From contig NZ_JAFICC010000003.1 of the NCBI RefSeq assembly GCF_017833415.1, positions 1 to 64,000 of the forward strand: 64,000 nt of DNA. The letters run 5' to 3'. The position numbers and the translations under genes were made by a program. The notes under the pieces were generated by a model, which saw only the letters and a program-made list of their open reading frames with translations, made no database searches and was not told the origin of the DNA. This document shows, piece after piece, positions 8,262 to 17,569 of the stretch; the first letter of the stretch is position 1; every line of letters starts with the position of its first letter. This DNA comes from Flavobacterium sp. 1355 (GTDB lineage Bacteria; Bacteroidota; Bacteroidia; Flavobacteriales; Flavobacteriaceae).

Positions 8262-9212
8262 TTAATCGTGATTCTCAATTTGTTTATAAGCGTCAATTAC
8301 CTTTTTCACTAATCTGTGACGAACGATATCTTTATCATCCAGATAAATAATTCCGATTCCGTCAACGTCTTTTAGAACCAAAAGTGCTTCTTTAAGACCA
8401 GAAATTGTTCTGCGTGGTAAATCTACTTGTCCCGGGTCACCCGTAATCATAAATTTGGCATTTTTTCCCATACGGGTCAAAAACATCTTCATTTGCGAGT
8501 GGGTTGTATTTTGCGCTTCATCCAGAATTACAAAGGCATTATCAAGCGTTCGCCCGCGCATAAATGCCAATGGCGCAATCTGAATAATTCCTTTTAGAAT
8601 GTAATCTTCGAGTTTTTCGTTGGGCAGCATATCGCGCAAGGCATCATAAAGCGGCTGCATATAAGGATCCAGTTTTTCTTTCATATCACCAGGCAAAAAC
8701 CCAAGGTTCTCCCCTGCTTCTACCGCCGGACGTGTCAATATGATTCTTTTTACTTCCTTATCCTTTAGCATTTTTACCGCCATTGCCACACCCGTATAGG
8801 TTTTTCCGGTTCCGGCAGGACCAACTGCAAATACCATATCATTTTTTTTGATGGTATCTACCAACAGCTGCTGATTCGGTGTCATGGCCTTGATTATTTT
8901 GCCGCCAACACCATGAACTAATATTTTGTCATGATCATATGCTCTTTTTTCGTCCTGACCATCACTCATAATAACGCGTTCAATTACATTATCATCAATG
9001 TTGTTGTATCTGGTAAAGTGGAGCATTAATCTCTGAAATCTTTTTTCGAATTCATCTAAGACTTCTTTTTCGCCAAATGCTTTCAAGGTTGTCCCTCGCG
9101 CTACTATTTTAAGCTTCGGGTAATACTTTTTGATTATTTCAAGATGGCTGTCGTGAGCGCCCCAAAACTCTTTGGGTGCGATGTCAATTAGCTCAATTAT
9201 TCTTTCGTTCAA
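8262..9212 (-). CDS. PhoH family ATPase
   Basis: A 316-residue cytosolic P-loop ATPase. Walker A is GPAGTGKT at 131-138, Walker B is AFVILDEAQN with D231 and E232, and TRMGKNAKFMITGDPGQVDLP is the superfamily I helicase-like motif III region. PhoH proteins are linked to RNA metabolism and often sit near ybeY. The N-terminal about 100 residues form the usual KH-like region. Divergent from the SAM hydrolase gene. Confidence 0.95.
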   Translation of the reverse strand: MNERIIELIDIAPKEFWGAHDSHLEIIKKYYPKLKIVARGTTLKAFGEKEVLDEFEKRFQRLMLHFTRYNNIDDNVIERVIMSDGQDEKRAYDHDKILVHGVGGKIIKAMTPNQQLLVDTIKKNDMVFAVGPAGTGKTYTGVAMAVKMLKDKEVKRIILTRPAVEAGENLGFLPGDMKEKLDPYMQPLYDALRDMLPNEKLEDYILKGIIQIAPLAFMRGRTLDNAFVILDEAQNTTHSQMKMFLTRMGKNAKFMITGDPGQVDLPRRTISGLKEALLVLKDVDGIGIIYLDDKDIVRHRLVKKVIDAYKQIENHD

Positions 9213-9409
9213 ATGAAGTAGTTTTAAATTAATTTTACTCAGGTTTATTATATATTAACTGTCGGGTCATTTTTCAGGTACAGTTTTTCAGCAGTGGTTA
9301 TAGTTTTTTTTAAATACAATATAAACAACAACTGAGATAACTGTAACGGTTGATTCCTTTAAAAAACACAAATTGTCTTTTCTTTCTTTCAATTTGTATT
9401 TACTATTAC

Positions 9410-9417
9410 TAGCTTTG
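9410..9417 (+). promoter_or_regulatory. -7 element before the SAM hydrolase gene
   Basis: TAGCTTTG fits TAnnTTTG about 57 nt upstream of the start, but no TTG lies 17-20 nt upstream of it. Confidence 0.3.
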
Positions 9418-9473
9418 CATTTCTCAAATTTAATGAAAATTAGATTTAAATACTATCAATAGTTATAAACAAA

Positions 9474-10304
9474 ATGATGTCAATAATTACCCTTACTACA
9501 GACTACGGCTTAAAGGACCACTTTGTTGGTTCGCTGAAGGGTAAAATCTTATCAGAACTCCCAGAAGTTCAAATAATTGACATTTCTCACGACATTGATC
9601 CTTTTAATACTGCCGAAGCAAGTTATATTATTGGTGCATCTTATTTGAGTTTTCCAAAAGGAACTGTGCATCTGATCGGTGTAGATATAGAGCGCAATAA
9701 AGAAAACCAGCACATTGCCATGCAATGGAATGACCATTATTTTATTTGTGCAGACAACGGAATTCTGAGTATGCTTACGCAGAAAATAGTACCGCAAAAA
9801 ATTGTGGCTATTAATATTCATGATCGTTTTCCGCCAGAATCAACTGATATGGATATATTTATTCAGGTTGCTTGTCATATTGCCAAAGGCGGTTTATTGA
9901 ATGTTATTGGAAAAGAAATACCTTCAGTCAAAGAAGCAACAGAATTACAACCGGTAGTTTCTGCAGAAGGAAATTCTATAAAAGGTTACGTGATTTATAT
10001 TGATCACTTCGGAAACATTGTAACAAATATCTCCAAACAACAATTTATGGAAGTTGCAAAAGGCCGTCCGTATGAGATTGTGATGCAGACAAAAAACATC
10101 AAAACCATTTTGCCCAATTATTCGGCTATTGCCACATCAGACAAATATCCTATAAAGACTTATGAAGGAGAAAAACTCGCGATTTTTAATGAAGCGGGCT
10201 TTTTGGAAATAGCAATTTTCAGAAGTAATCCGACTAAAGTAGGTTCTGCCAATAGTTTACTGGGGCTGAATTATCGTGATGTAATTACGATTCAGTTTTC
10301 ATAA
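9474..10304 (+). CDS. SAM hydroxide adenosyltransferase (DUF62 family)
   Basis: A 276-residue protein of the S-adenosylmethionine-dependent chlorinase/fluorinase family. Most members hydrolyse SAM to adenosine and methionine. The N-terminal LTTDYGLKDHFVGSLKG motif and IDHFGNIVTNI in the second half are diagnostic. The halogenase-specific features are not evident, so hydrolase activity is the likelier role. The start may be either of two adjacent ATGs (9474 or 9477). Confidence 0.9.
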   Translation: MMSIITLTTDYGLKDHFVGSLKGKILSELPEVQIIDISHDIDPFNTAEASYIIGASYLSFPKGTVHLIGVDIERNKENQHIAMQWNDHYFICADNGILSMLTQKIVPQKIVAINIHDRFPPESTDMDIFIQVACHIAKGGLLNVIGKEIPSVKEATELQPVVSAEGNSIKGYVIYIDHFGNIVTNISKQQFMEVAKGRPYEIVMQTKNIKTILPNYSAIATSDKYPIKTYEGEKLAIFNEAGFLEIAIFRSNPTKVGSANSLLGLNYRDVITIQFS

Positions 10305-10619
10305 TTGTAGGTTTCAGAGTTTAGATTTTAGATTAACTGGCACGCAGATTTTGTTGATTGACCAGATTTACATTATTCCCTCTTTTTTAATTATGGAGAA
10401 TTATATCATAACTACCAACAAAGGTTTCAAACACACAATGATCACGATACATTCCACGCTGAAACAGCGGCCTGTATTTGAAATATTTTAGGTTTTCTAA
10501 ATTCAAAAAACTAACATTTATAATATTTTATTTTTTCATAAAAAAAACAATCAATTTTGGTATTTTTGCGCACCTGTAAACGATTTTCAATCTAAAATCA
10601 GAAATCTAAAATAATATTT
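10305..10619. other. Non-coding spacer with inverted ttagattttaga repeats
   Basis: No gene is seen. A tttagattttagat stretch near 10318 and its complement near 10590 (aatctaaaatcagaaatctaaaa) bracket the spacer; the same word occurs at 15650-15723. A -7-like TATTTTTG at 10561-10568 may serve the next gene. Confidence 0.35.
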
Positions 10620-10916
10620 ATGTTTGTCAGAATTGTAAAAATGAGTTTTCATGAAGAAAAAATTCCTGATTTCCTTGAGAATTTTGAAACCATAAAACAT
10701 AAAATAAGAAATGCTGAAGGAAATCGTTTTTTAGAATTATATCAGGATAAAAACGACAAATGTATTTTCTTTACTTACAGTTATTGGGAAACCGAAACCG
10801 ATTTGGAAAATTACAGAAATTCAGAATTATTTGATTCAGTCTGGACTTTTACAAAAAAACTATTCAACGCAAAACCAGAAGCATGGAGTGTAGAAAAGTT
10901 AGTTTCTTTGACTTAA
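10620..10916 (+). CDS. ABM-domain (antibiotic biosynthesis monooxygenase-like) protein
   Basis: A 98-residue ferredoxin-like alpha/beta protein with the typical ABM pattern: F..NFETIKHKIRNAEGNRFLELYQDKND, then FTYSYWETETDLENYRNSELF. Such small dimers act in quinone or haem chemistry or as sensors, and the family name does not imply antibiotic synthesis. It stands alone upstream of gldF. Confidence 0.85.
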   Translation: MFVRIVKMSFHEEKIPDFLENFETIKHKIRNAEGNRFLELYQDKNDKCIFFTYSYWETETDLENYRNSELFDSVWTFTKKLFNAKPEAWSVEKLVSLT

Positions 10917-10919
10917 TTT

Positions 10920-11075
10920 TGTTTCAGGTTTCAAGTTTTATGCTGGATCTGAAAATTGAAACAATTAACCGCAAAGGGCGCAAAGATTATATTTAAAGGT
11001 TTTAATAAAACACAAAGTTCGCAAAAGTATAGCAACCTGAAACATGAAACCTGAAACTTGGACGAGGCTTTAGCC
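10920..11075. repeat. Dispersed repeats upstream of gldF
   Basis: gtttcaggtttcaagttt near 10921 and its near-complement near 11045 (aaacctgaaacttgg) form a loose inverted repeat. Between them are accgcaaagggcgcaaagatt and cacaaagttcgcaaaag, words common in Flavobacterium spacers. A related aaacctgaaac word recurs at 14967-14977. Confidence 0.35.
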
Positions 11076-11113
11076 GAATTGGCGAAGCAAACAATAAAAA
11101 AACAAAAACACAA

Positions 11114-11839
11114 ATGAAATCGATCATTTTACGAGAAATAAAATCCTTTTTTGGCTCTCCTATTGGCTATTTGGTCATTGCAATTTTCTTAATCAGCAAC
11201 GGGCTATTTTTATGGGTTTTTAAAGGAGATTACAACATCTTAGATTCAGGATATGCCGATTTAACTCCGTTTTTTACATTGGCGCCATGGATCTTAATTT
11301 TCCTTATTCCGGCTGTAACAATGAGAAGTTTCTCTGACGAAAAAAAACAAGGAACTCTTGAATTACTTTTAACCAAACCGTTATCTATCTGGGAAATTGT
11401 AAACGGTAAGTTTTTAGGTTCCTTATTATTGATTGTTTTGGCAATTGTACCCACTTTTATTTATATAAAAGTAATTTCTAATTTAGGGCTACCGGAAGGA
11501 AATATTGATATGGGAAGTACAATTGGTTCTTATTTCGGATTGTTGTTTTTAATAGCTTCTTATTCTGCAATCGGAATTTTTACTTCGACATTGTCAGAAA
11601 ATCAAATTGTTGCTTTTATCATTGCTGTTTTTTTATGTTTCATATTTTATTTTGGTTTTGAAGGTTTAGCTTCCTTAATTCCCGGTTTTTCAGGTATCAT
11701 TTCAGTATTTGGAATGCAGGATCATTTTAAGAGTATGAGCCGTGGCGTAATCGATACACGCGATGTTATTTATTTCCTGAGTATTACCGTTTTATTTCTG
11801 TCTTTTACTGTTTATAAATTAAAATCTTTTAAAGCCTAA
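11114..11839 (+). CDS. gldF: Gliding-motility ABC transporter permease GldF
   Basis: A 241-residue inner-membrane protein with six predicted transmembrane segments (near residues 16-36, 55-75, 105-130, 138-160, 170-190 and 215-235). IPAVTMRSFSDEKKQGTLELLLTKPLSIWEI is the ABC-2 permease signature. In gliding Bacteroidota GldF and GldG assemble with the ATPase GldA, which is not in this window. Its stop codon overlaps the gldG start by one base (TAATG). Confidence 0.94.
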   Translation: MKSIILREIKSFFGSPIGYLVIAIFLISNGLFLWVFKGDYNILDSGYADLTPFFTLAPWILIFLIPAVTMRSFSDEKKQGTLELLLTKPLSIWEIVNGKFLGSLLLIVLAIVPTFIYIKVISNLGLPEGNIDMGSTIGSYFGLLFLIASYSAIGIFTSTLSENQIVAFIIAVFLCFIFYFGFEGLASLIPGFSGIISVFGMQDHFKSMSRGVIDTRDVIYFLSITVLFLSFTVYKLKSFKA

Positions 11840-13524
11840 TGAAAGCAACTACTCAGAAAAATATCAAAACATTAGGTATTACCGTTTTCGTTTTAATAGT
11901 TTTAAATATACTCGGAAGTCTTTATTTTCACCGATTTGACTTAACAAAAGACAAACGATATACTTTATCTGAAACTTCCTTAAATATTGTCAAGCAAGTT
12001 CGCAATCCGTTATCTGTCAAGATTTACATGGATGGAGATCTTCCTGCAGATTTTAGACGTTTGCAACAGGAAACCAGACAATTACTCGAAGAATTTCAGG
12101 CCTATAACAGCAATATTGTTTTTGAATTTGTTAATCCTCTTGAGAATCAGGAAGAAAGCATGGATTTAACAAAATCTCTTTTTCAAAAAGGGCTTTCGCC
12201 GATAAATATTACAGTTGACGATAAAGGAAAACAATCTCAGGCAATGGTTTTTCCGTGGGCAATTGCGGTTTATAACAATAAGGAAGTAAATATTCCTTTG
12301 CTAAAAAACAGAATGGGAGCTTCGACTACACAAAAAGTAATTGGCTCTATTCAGCATTTGGAATATTCTATTGCCGATGCAATTAATAAAATCACTAAAG
12401 ACAAACAGAAGAAAGTTGCGATAATAAAAGGAAATGGTGAAATGAATGAAATTCATATTGCCAAAATGCTGATACAAATTCGCGAAAGCTATTACATAGG
12501 ACCTTTTACACTAGATTCTGTTGCTAAAAATCCAACGGGAAGTTTAGAGGCCCTTAAAAAATATGATCTGGCGATTATTTCAAAACCAACTGAAACTTTT
12601 TCTGATGAAGAAAAACAGGTTTTAGACCAATTTATTATGAATGGCGGAAAAACGCTTTGGCTTGTAGATCAGGTTGCTGCAGACATGGACAGTTTGTATA
12701 ATCAGTCTGGAGCGACTTTGGCATATCCAAGAGATTTAAACCTCAATGATATGTTTTTTAAATACGGATTCAGAATTAATCCTGATTTAGTAAAAGATGA
12801 GCAAGGAAGTCCTATAAAACTAGCCACGGGCGAACAGGGAAGTGCCACACAATACCAGGATTTTGTCTGGAAATATGCTCCTCAGGTTTATCCTGACAGC
12901 CAGCATCCTATCGTTAAAAATTTAGGAGGAATTAAATTCGATTTTGCAAGTCCGATTGACACTTTAAAAAACGGAATCAAAAAAACTGTTTTATTGCATT
13001 CTTCACAATATTCAAAAACCATCGGAACTCCGTCTGAAATTAATCTGAATATTGTAACAGAAAAAACTTCTCCACAAGATTATATTAACAAAGGGAACTT
13101 GCCGCTTTCGGTTTTATTGGAAGGTTCCTTTCATTCTGCTTTTGAAAACCGTGTTTTACCTTTCAGGGAAAATTCATTTCTGGCAAAAGGAAAACCAACA
13201 AAAATGATTGTTATTTCTGACGGGGATTTAGCCAGAAACCAGTTAGATAAAAACATGATGCCGGTAGAATTAGGCTATGATCAACGTACTGGTAATCTTT
13301 ATGATAACAAGGATTTCATGATGAATTGCATCAATTATTTACTAGATGATACGGGACTTATTAACATAAGAAGTAAAGATCTTGATCTGCCGCTACTTGA
13401 TAAAGAGAAAGTATATGAAAATTACAGTACGACCCAATTCATAACTATCGGGCTTCCAATTCTTATATTATTGGTTTTTGGACTTGCATTTACTTTTATC
13501 AGAAAAAGAAAATACAGCAGATAG
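11839..13524 (+). CDS. gldG: Gliding-motility ABC transporter auxiliary subunit GldG
   Basis: A 561-residue membrane-anchored protein: an N-terminal transmembrane segment at about 12-31, a long extracytoplasmic domain of the ABC_transp_aux type (SVKIYMDGDLPADFRRLQQE, LDQFIMNGGKTLWLVDQV), and a C-terminal transmembrane segment at about 533-553 followed by RKRK. It is translationally coupled to gldF. With GldA and GldF it forms the gliding-associated ABC transporter; its transported substrate is not established. Confidence 0.95.
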   Translation: MKATTQKNIKTLGITVFVLIVLNILGSLYFHRFDLTKDKRYTLSETSLNIVKQVRNPLSVKIYMDGDLPADFRRLQQETRQLLEEFQAYNSNIVFEFVNPLENQEESMDLTKSLFQKGLSPINITVDDKGKQSQAMVFPWAIAVYNNKEVNIPLLKNRMGASTTQKVIGSIQHLEYSIADAINKITKDKQKKVAIIKGNGEMNEIHIAKMLIQIRESYYIGPFTLDSVAKNPTGSLEALKKYDLAIISKPTETFSDEEKQVLDQFIMNGGKTLWLVDQVAADMDSLYNQSGATLAYPRDLNLNDMFFKYGFRINPDLVKDEQGSPIKLATGEQGSATQYQDFVWKYAPQVYPDSQHPIVKNLGGIKFDFASPIDTLKNGIKKTVLLHSSQYSKTIGTPSEINLNIVTEKTSPQDYINKGNLPLSVLLEGSFHSAFENRVLPFRENSFLAKGKPTKMIVISDGDLARNQLDKNMMPVELGYDQRTGNLYDNKDFMMNCINYLLDDTGLINIRSKDLDLPLLDKEKVYENYSTTQFITIGLPILILLVFGLAFTFIRKRKYSR

Positions 13525-13563
13525 ATGTTAATAAAAAAATGTAATACTTTAGATAGTTTACGA

Positions 13564-13571
13564 TATATTTG
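13564..13571 (+). promoter_or_regulatory. -7 element before dnaN
   Basis: TATATTTG fits TAnnTTTG, 59 nt before the dnaN start. No clean TTG is found at the expected spacing. Confidence 0.35.
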
Positions 13572-13630
13572 TAATCCGTATATTTAGCCTATAATTTGCT
13601 GAAGAAACATCAAAAAATAAAACAAAACAG

Positions 13631-14749
13631 ATGAAATTTATAGTATCGAGTTCGTACTTATTAAAACAATTACAAGTTTTAGGTAGTGTCATTAACAGTA
13701 ACAATACATTGCCTATTTTAGACAACTTTTTATTTGAACTAGATAACAATGAGTTGACAGTTTCTGCATCAGATCTTGAAACAACAATGTCAGCTACCTT
13801 ATCTATCGATTCTAAAAGTAAAGGAAGTGTAGCTGTGCCTGCAAAACTTTTACTTGAAATTTTAAAAACGTTTCCTGAACAACCCCTGACTTTTACAGTT
13901 GAAGAAAACAATACGGTTGAAATAAGTTCTAATTCAGGAAAATATGCATTGGCATATGCAGCCGGAGAAGAATTTCCTAAAGCTGTTCATCTTGAGGATC
14001 CGTCTGTAACTTTGGTTCCTGCAGAAGTTTTGGCAACTGCCGTAAGTAAAACAATTTTTGCTGCCGGAAATGATGATTTACGTCCGGTAATGTCGGGAGT
14101 ATTTTTTCAATTTTCACCAGAAGGATTAATTTTCGTAGCTACAGATGCACACAAACTAGTAAAATATGCGCGTACAGATGTAAAAGCATCTCAGGTTGCT
14201 GATTTTATCATGCCAAAGAAACCTTTGAATATCTTAAAAAGTATTTTAGGAAGTTCTGATGCTGAAGTTAAAATTGAATACAACGATTCGAATGCGACCT
14301 TCTCATTTGACAATTATATTTTAATGTGCCGTTTAATTGATGGAAAATATCCAAATTACGAAGCGGTAATTCCAAAAGAAAATCCAAATAAATTAATGAT
14401 CGATCGCTCTTTATTTTTAAGCTCTGTTCGTCGTGTTGCGATTTTCTCAAATAAAACCACACATCAAATTCGTCTAAAAATTGCAGGTGCAGAGTTAAAT
14501 GTTTCTGCAGAAGATATTGATTACTCTAATAAAGCCGAAGAAAGATTAACTTGTGATTATCAAGGTGATGATTTGCAAATTGGTTTCAACTCACGTTTCC
14601 TTACAGAAATGCTTACTAACTTACAATCGGATATGATTATGTTAGAAATGTCATTACCAAACAGAGCAGGAATCCTTACTCCTGTTGATGGTTTAGAAGA
14701 AGGAGAAAGTGTTACCATGCTGGTAATGCCTGTAATGTTAAATAGTTAA
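13631..14749 (+). CDS. dnaN: DNA polymerase III subunit beta (sliding clamp)
   Basis: The 372-residue length and three similar clamp domains are standard. Recognisable stretches are LPILDNFLFEL, FPEQPLTFTV, DDLRPVMSGVFFQF with VATDAHKLVKYAR, LIDGKYPNYEAVIPKENP, and the C-terminal ETMLVMPVML-like end (VTMLVMPVML). The dimeric ring tethers the replicase and binds repair proteins. It is a single gene with a clear terminator about 105 bp after its stop codon. Confidence 0.97.
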   Translation: MKFIVSSSYLLKQLQVLGSVINSNNTLPILDNFLFELDNNELTVSASDLETTMSATLSIDSKSKGSVAVPAKLLLEILKTFPEQPLTFTVEENNTVEISSNSGKYALAYAAGEEFPKAVHLEDPSVTLVPAEVLATAVSKTIFAAGNDDLRPVMSGVFFQFSPEGLIFVATDAHKLVKYARTDVKASQVADFIMPKKPLNILKSILGSSDAEVKIEYNDSNATFSFDNYILMCRLIDGKYPNYEAVIPKENPNKLMIDRSLFLSSVRRVAIFSNKTTHQIRLKIAGAELNVSAEDIDYSNKAEERLTCDYQGDDLQIGFNSRFLTEMLTNLQSDMIMLEMSLPNRAGILTPVDGLEEGESVTMLVMPVMLNS

Positions 14750-14853
14750 CATCAAATCTTCTTTTTGTTACAGGGATATTTTTTAGTTCAAAATTAAAGA
14801 TATATCATTGTAAAAAAAAATATCGCTATTAACCAACCATTTTTTATACCTAG

Positions 14854-14888
14854 AAACCGCAATTCCTAATAAGAGTTGCGGTTTTTTA
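14854..14888 (+). terminator. Terminator after dnaN
   Basis: A perfect aaaccgcaa/ttgcggttt stem with a 13-nt loop is followed by a T-rich run. Confidence 0.8.
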
Positions 14889-14986
14889 TTTTGGGTGAAT
14901 TTGAATAAGTAAAACCTGTTAGGTTTGATCCCAACAAACCTGCAACATGAAACTTGGAAAAAAGAAAACCTGAAACAAATTTTCTT

Positions 14987-14994
14987 TAACTTTG
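14987..14994 (+). promoter_or_regulatory. -7 element directly before the DsbA-family gene
   Basis: TAACTTTG ends 4 nt before the ATG at 14999, so transcription would start at or next to the start codon and the mRNA would be leaderless or nearly so. No convincing -33 is seen. Confidence 0.45.
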
Positions 14995-14998
14995 TAAT

Positions 14999-15628
14999 AT
15001 GAAAATAGAAATTTGGTCGGACATCATGTGTCCGTTTTGTTATATCGGTAAAAGACAACTGGAATCGGCTTTGACTGAATTCCCGAATGATGAATTTGAA
15101 ATTGAGTGGAAAAGTTTTCAACTGGATCCAACGATTACGCCTCAGTCCGGCAAAGACGTTTTTACGTTCCTGGCTGAAAGAAAAGGTATTTCAGTTGAAG
15201 AATCTAAAGAAATGCACAAAGGTGTCACAGAACGCGCAAAAAGCGTTGGGCTGGATTATAATTTCGATAAGGCTATTATTTCAAACTCTCTGGAAGCGCA
15301 CAGAATTATTCAATTCGCTAAAACTAAAAATTTAGGCGATGAAATGGAAGAAATTTTCTTTAAAGCTTATTTCACAGAAGGCAGGGATCTAAACGATGGT
15401 CCTACATTGATAGAATTGGCCGTGAAATCAGGATTAGACCAGATTCAGGTTTTAGAAGTTCTTAAAGACCAAAACTTATTTCTGGACAACGTTAAAAACG
15501 ATATTTCTGAAGCGCAGCAAATTGGTGTACAAGGAGTTCCATTCTTTGTTTTTGACAGGAAATATGCAGTTTCCGGAGCTCAGCCTGTTGAAGCTTTCGT
15601 TAATACTATTAAAGAAGTGCTTAAGTAA
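14999..15628 (+). CDS. DsbA family oxidoreductase (FrnE-like)
   Basis: A 209-residue cytosolic thioredoxin-fold protein with the active-site CPFC (C11 and C14) near the N-terminus, a helical insertion, and the cis-proline region GVQGVPFFVFDRKYAVSGAQP near residue 180. FrnE-like members act in disulfide exchange or as 2-hydroxychromene-2-carboxylate isomerase relatives. No signal peptide is present. It is convergent with the MutS-like gene. Confidence 0.93.
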   Translation: MKIEIWSDIMCPFCYIGKRQLESALTEFPNDEFEIEWKSFQLDPTITPQSGKDVFTFLAERKGISVEESKEMHKGVTERAKSVGLDYNFDKAIISNSLEAHRIIQFAKTKNLGDEMEEIFFKAYFTEGRDLNDGPTLIELAVKSGLDQIQVLEVLKDQNLFLDNVKNDISEAQQIGVQGVPFFVFDRKYAVSGAQPVEAFVNTIKEVLK

Positions 15629-15649
15629 AAAATTTAGATTTTAGAATAT

Positions 15650-15723
15650 AGATTTTAGATTTTAGATCATTTATGGGGCATGAAGAATTATAATTTTAAG
15701 TCTGCATCTAAAATCTAAAATCT
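15650..15723. terminator. Inverted repeat between convergent genes
   Basis: agattttagattttagat (15650-15667) and its complement (15706-15723) form an 18-bp, purely A/T-dominated stem across a 38-nt loop between the DsbA and MutS-like genes. It may serve as a bidirectional terminator. The same word recurs in the spacer 10305-10619. Confidence 0.4.
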
Positions 15724-15727
15724 GAAA

Positions 15728-17500
15728 TTATATAACTCCCATTTTCTGCATTAAGAAAGTCGCACTTCTATTTTTGCAGATTCCATTTCGCAGTTTATAA
15801 TCAAAATGCAAATCATTGTTTTTAATTTCAACTTCAAAACACTGATTGGTTAAAATTTCAGGATATTCGTTGGTTGTCAAACACACTTCAATATCATGTG
15901 TTGCAATCGCTCCAATTGCTTTTTTAGCTATTATTTTTTTTACTACCTCAATTGTTCCGTTTCGTTTATCATCAGAATTTGTTCCTCGCAAAATTTCATC
16001 CAATAATACAAAGGCCGGTTTTTCTTCCAAAGCATCCATTATTTGTTTTAGACGCTTTATTTCGGCAAAAAAATACGATTCACTATCTGACAAGGAATCT
16101 GATAGTCGCATTGAAACCAAAACTTGCAGTGGATGAATAGTAGCCTCTGATGCACAGACTGTAGAGCCAATTCCTCCTAAAACCATATTTACTCCAAGGC
16201 TTCTTAGAAATGTGCTTTTTCCTGACATGTTAGAACCGGTTAAAATCATGAAAGATTCGGGATAAAAATTGGTGTCATTCCCTACTCTGCTTTCCGGATT
16301 TAATAATGGGTGTGCTAAATTTTTAAATCCTATTTTATATTCTGAATTAATTTCAGGAAAAACAAAATCAGGATTATTGTACGCTAAATTGGCAAAACTA
16401 TTTAAGGCCTCAAATTCTCCAATAATAGAAATCCACTTCTCGAGCTCATCAGAATAATTATCCTTCCATTTTAAAAGTGCTCTTAGTACATGTAGATTAA
16501 ACAAGAAAGTTCCATTAAATACTATAGCCGTAACAAAATTATTGATTGTATCCATTCGTGAAAACAATTCAGATAACTGTTTCAAATGTGAACTGGCTGA
16601 AGCATTTTTAAAAATCAACTCTTGTTGCAAATTAATCAGTTTTTTAGAGCTGAATTTTTCAATTTCAATTTTTTCTACTAATAAACCATATTGCTTAATG
16701 ATTTTATCAACGTCATCTGCTTTAGCAATTTCAGATTGAATTCGCTTAACCGACCTTCCTAAAACTATCATATTTGCAATAAAAGCATAAGTAAGATAAG
16801 AGAGTAAAATGGTTTTTGATGTTATAAAATAGGCTGCTAAAAGTCCAAAAAACAAGATTGGAAGCGCAACAGAAAGTAAAACTAAAACTTTAGGTAATGA
16901 ATTATTTTTATATGAAATCCAATTAATTATAGAATCATAAGAAGGTTTTGAATCGTTACTTATTGCTGCTAATGCCAAAAAATCCTGTCTCCAGTCAATT
17001 TTTGATTTTAACTCATGAATAGCTTCCTGATTTTCTAAAATTATATGTTTTGGATGCACCCTTAATAATTGAGAGGCAAGTGTTTTTTTTCCTATAAAGG
17101 TTGCTGTTCTGTTAAGACTTTGAAATAAAGAATGTTCTCCGAAGATATCCAAATCGTAAGCATACGGATGATTAAAATCATTAAACTCAATACCATTTTC
17201 AAAAGGAATTTTTTCCCTTTTTAAGAAAGCAATTTCATTTTCATTAATCTTCAGTATAGCAGTTACAATCTGTTTTTTAAAAGATAATTTTGAATGGATT
17301 CTCATTAAAAAAAGAAAACCAACAAAAGACATAAAAGCAAAAGCGACATAAATGATTTCATCTGTTTTTATATAATTATAGAGAAAATACAAACAAATAA
17401 AAACACTTAAAAGACGTAAAATACTAATGCTGTTGTATCTTTTATTGATTTTGTTAAAAAGTAGAGAATACTGCGTGACTTTATTTTGATATGAATCCAT
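15728..17500 (-). CDS. MutS-like ATPase with membrane segments
   Basis: A 590-residue protein whose C-terminal half is the MutS domain V ATPase: Walker A GSNMSGKS at 422-429 and Walker B FVLLDEILRGTNSDD (D501, E502). Unlike MutS it lacks the mismatch-binding N-terminus. Instead it has two pairs of predicted transmembrane helices (about 27-43 and 48-67, then 204-226 and 230-248). Such proteins are widespread in Bacteroidota and annotated as mismatch repair proteins, but a membrane position makes canonical repair doubtful. Coiled-coil and lever helices link the parts. Confidence 0.9.
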   Translation of the reverse strand: MDSYQNKVTQYSLLFNKINKRYNSISILRLLSVFICLYFLYNYIKTDEIIYVAFAFMSFVGFLFLMRIHSKLSFKKQIVTAILKINENEIAFLKREKIPFENGIEFNDFNHPYAYDLDIFGEHSLFQSLNRTATFIGKKTLASQLLRVHPKHIILENQEAIHELKSKIDWRQDFLALAAISNDSKPSYDSIINWISYKNNSLPKVLVLLSVALPILFFGLLAAYFITSKTILLSYLTYAFIANMIVLGRSVKRIQSEIAKADDVDKIIKQYGLLVEKIEIEKFSSKKLINLQQELIFKNASASSHLKQLSELFSRMDTINNFVTAIVFNGTFLFNLHVLRALLKWKDNYSDELEKWISIIGEFEALNSFANLAYNNPDFVFPEINSEYKIGFKNLAHPLLNPESRVGNDTNFYPESFMILTGSNMSGKSTFLRSLGVNMVLGGIGSTVCASEATIHPLQVLVSMRLSDSLSDSESYFFAEIKRLKQIMDALEEKPAFVLLDEILRGTNSDDKRNGTIEVVKKIIAKKAIGAIATHDIEVCLTTNEYPEILTNQCFEVEIKNNDLHFDYKLRNGICKNRSATFLMQKMGVI

Positions 17501-17569
17501 TGCATTAATTTGATGAAATACAAATATAGGTTATCGATAACAAAATAAGAGTGTGAATATTCTGGAAAT

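Noticed and set aside
9474..10304. Halogenase activity for the DUF62 protein
   Set aside because: Diagnostic halogenase features are not visible; most family members are SAM hydrolases.
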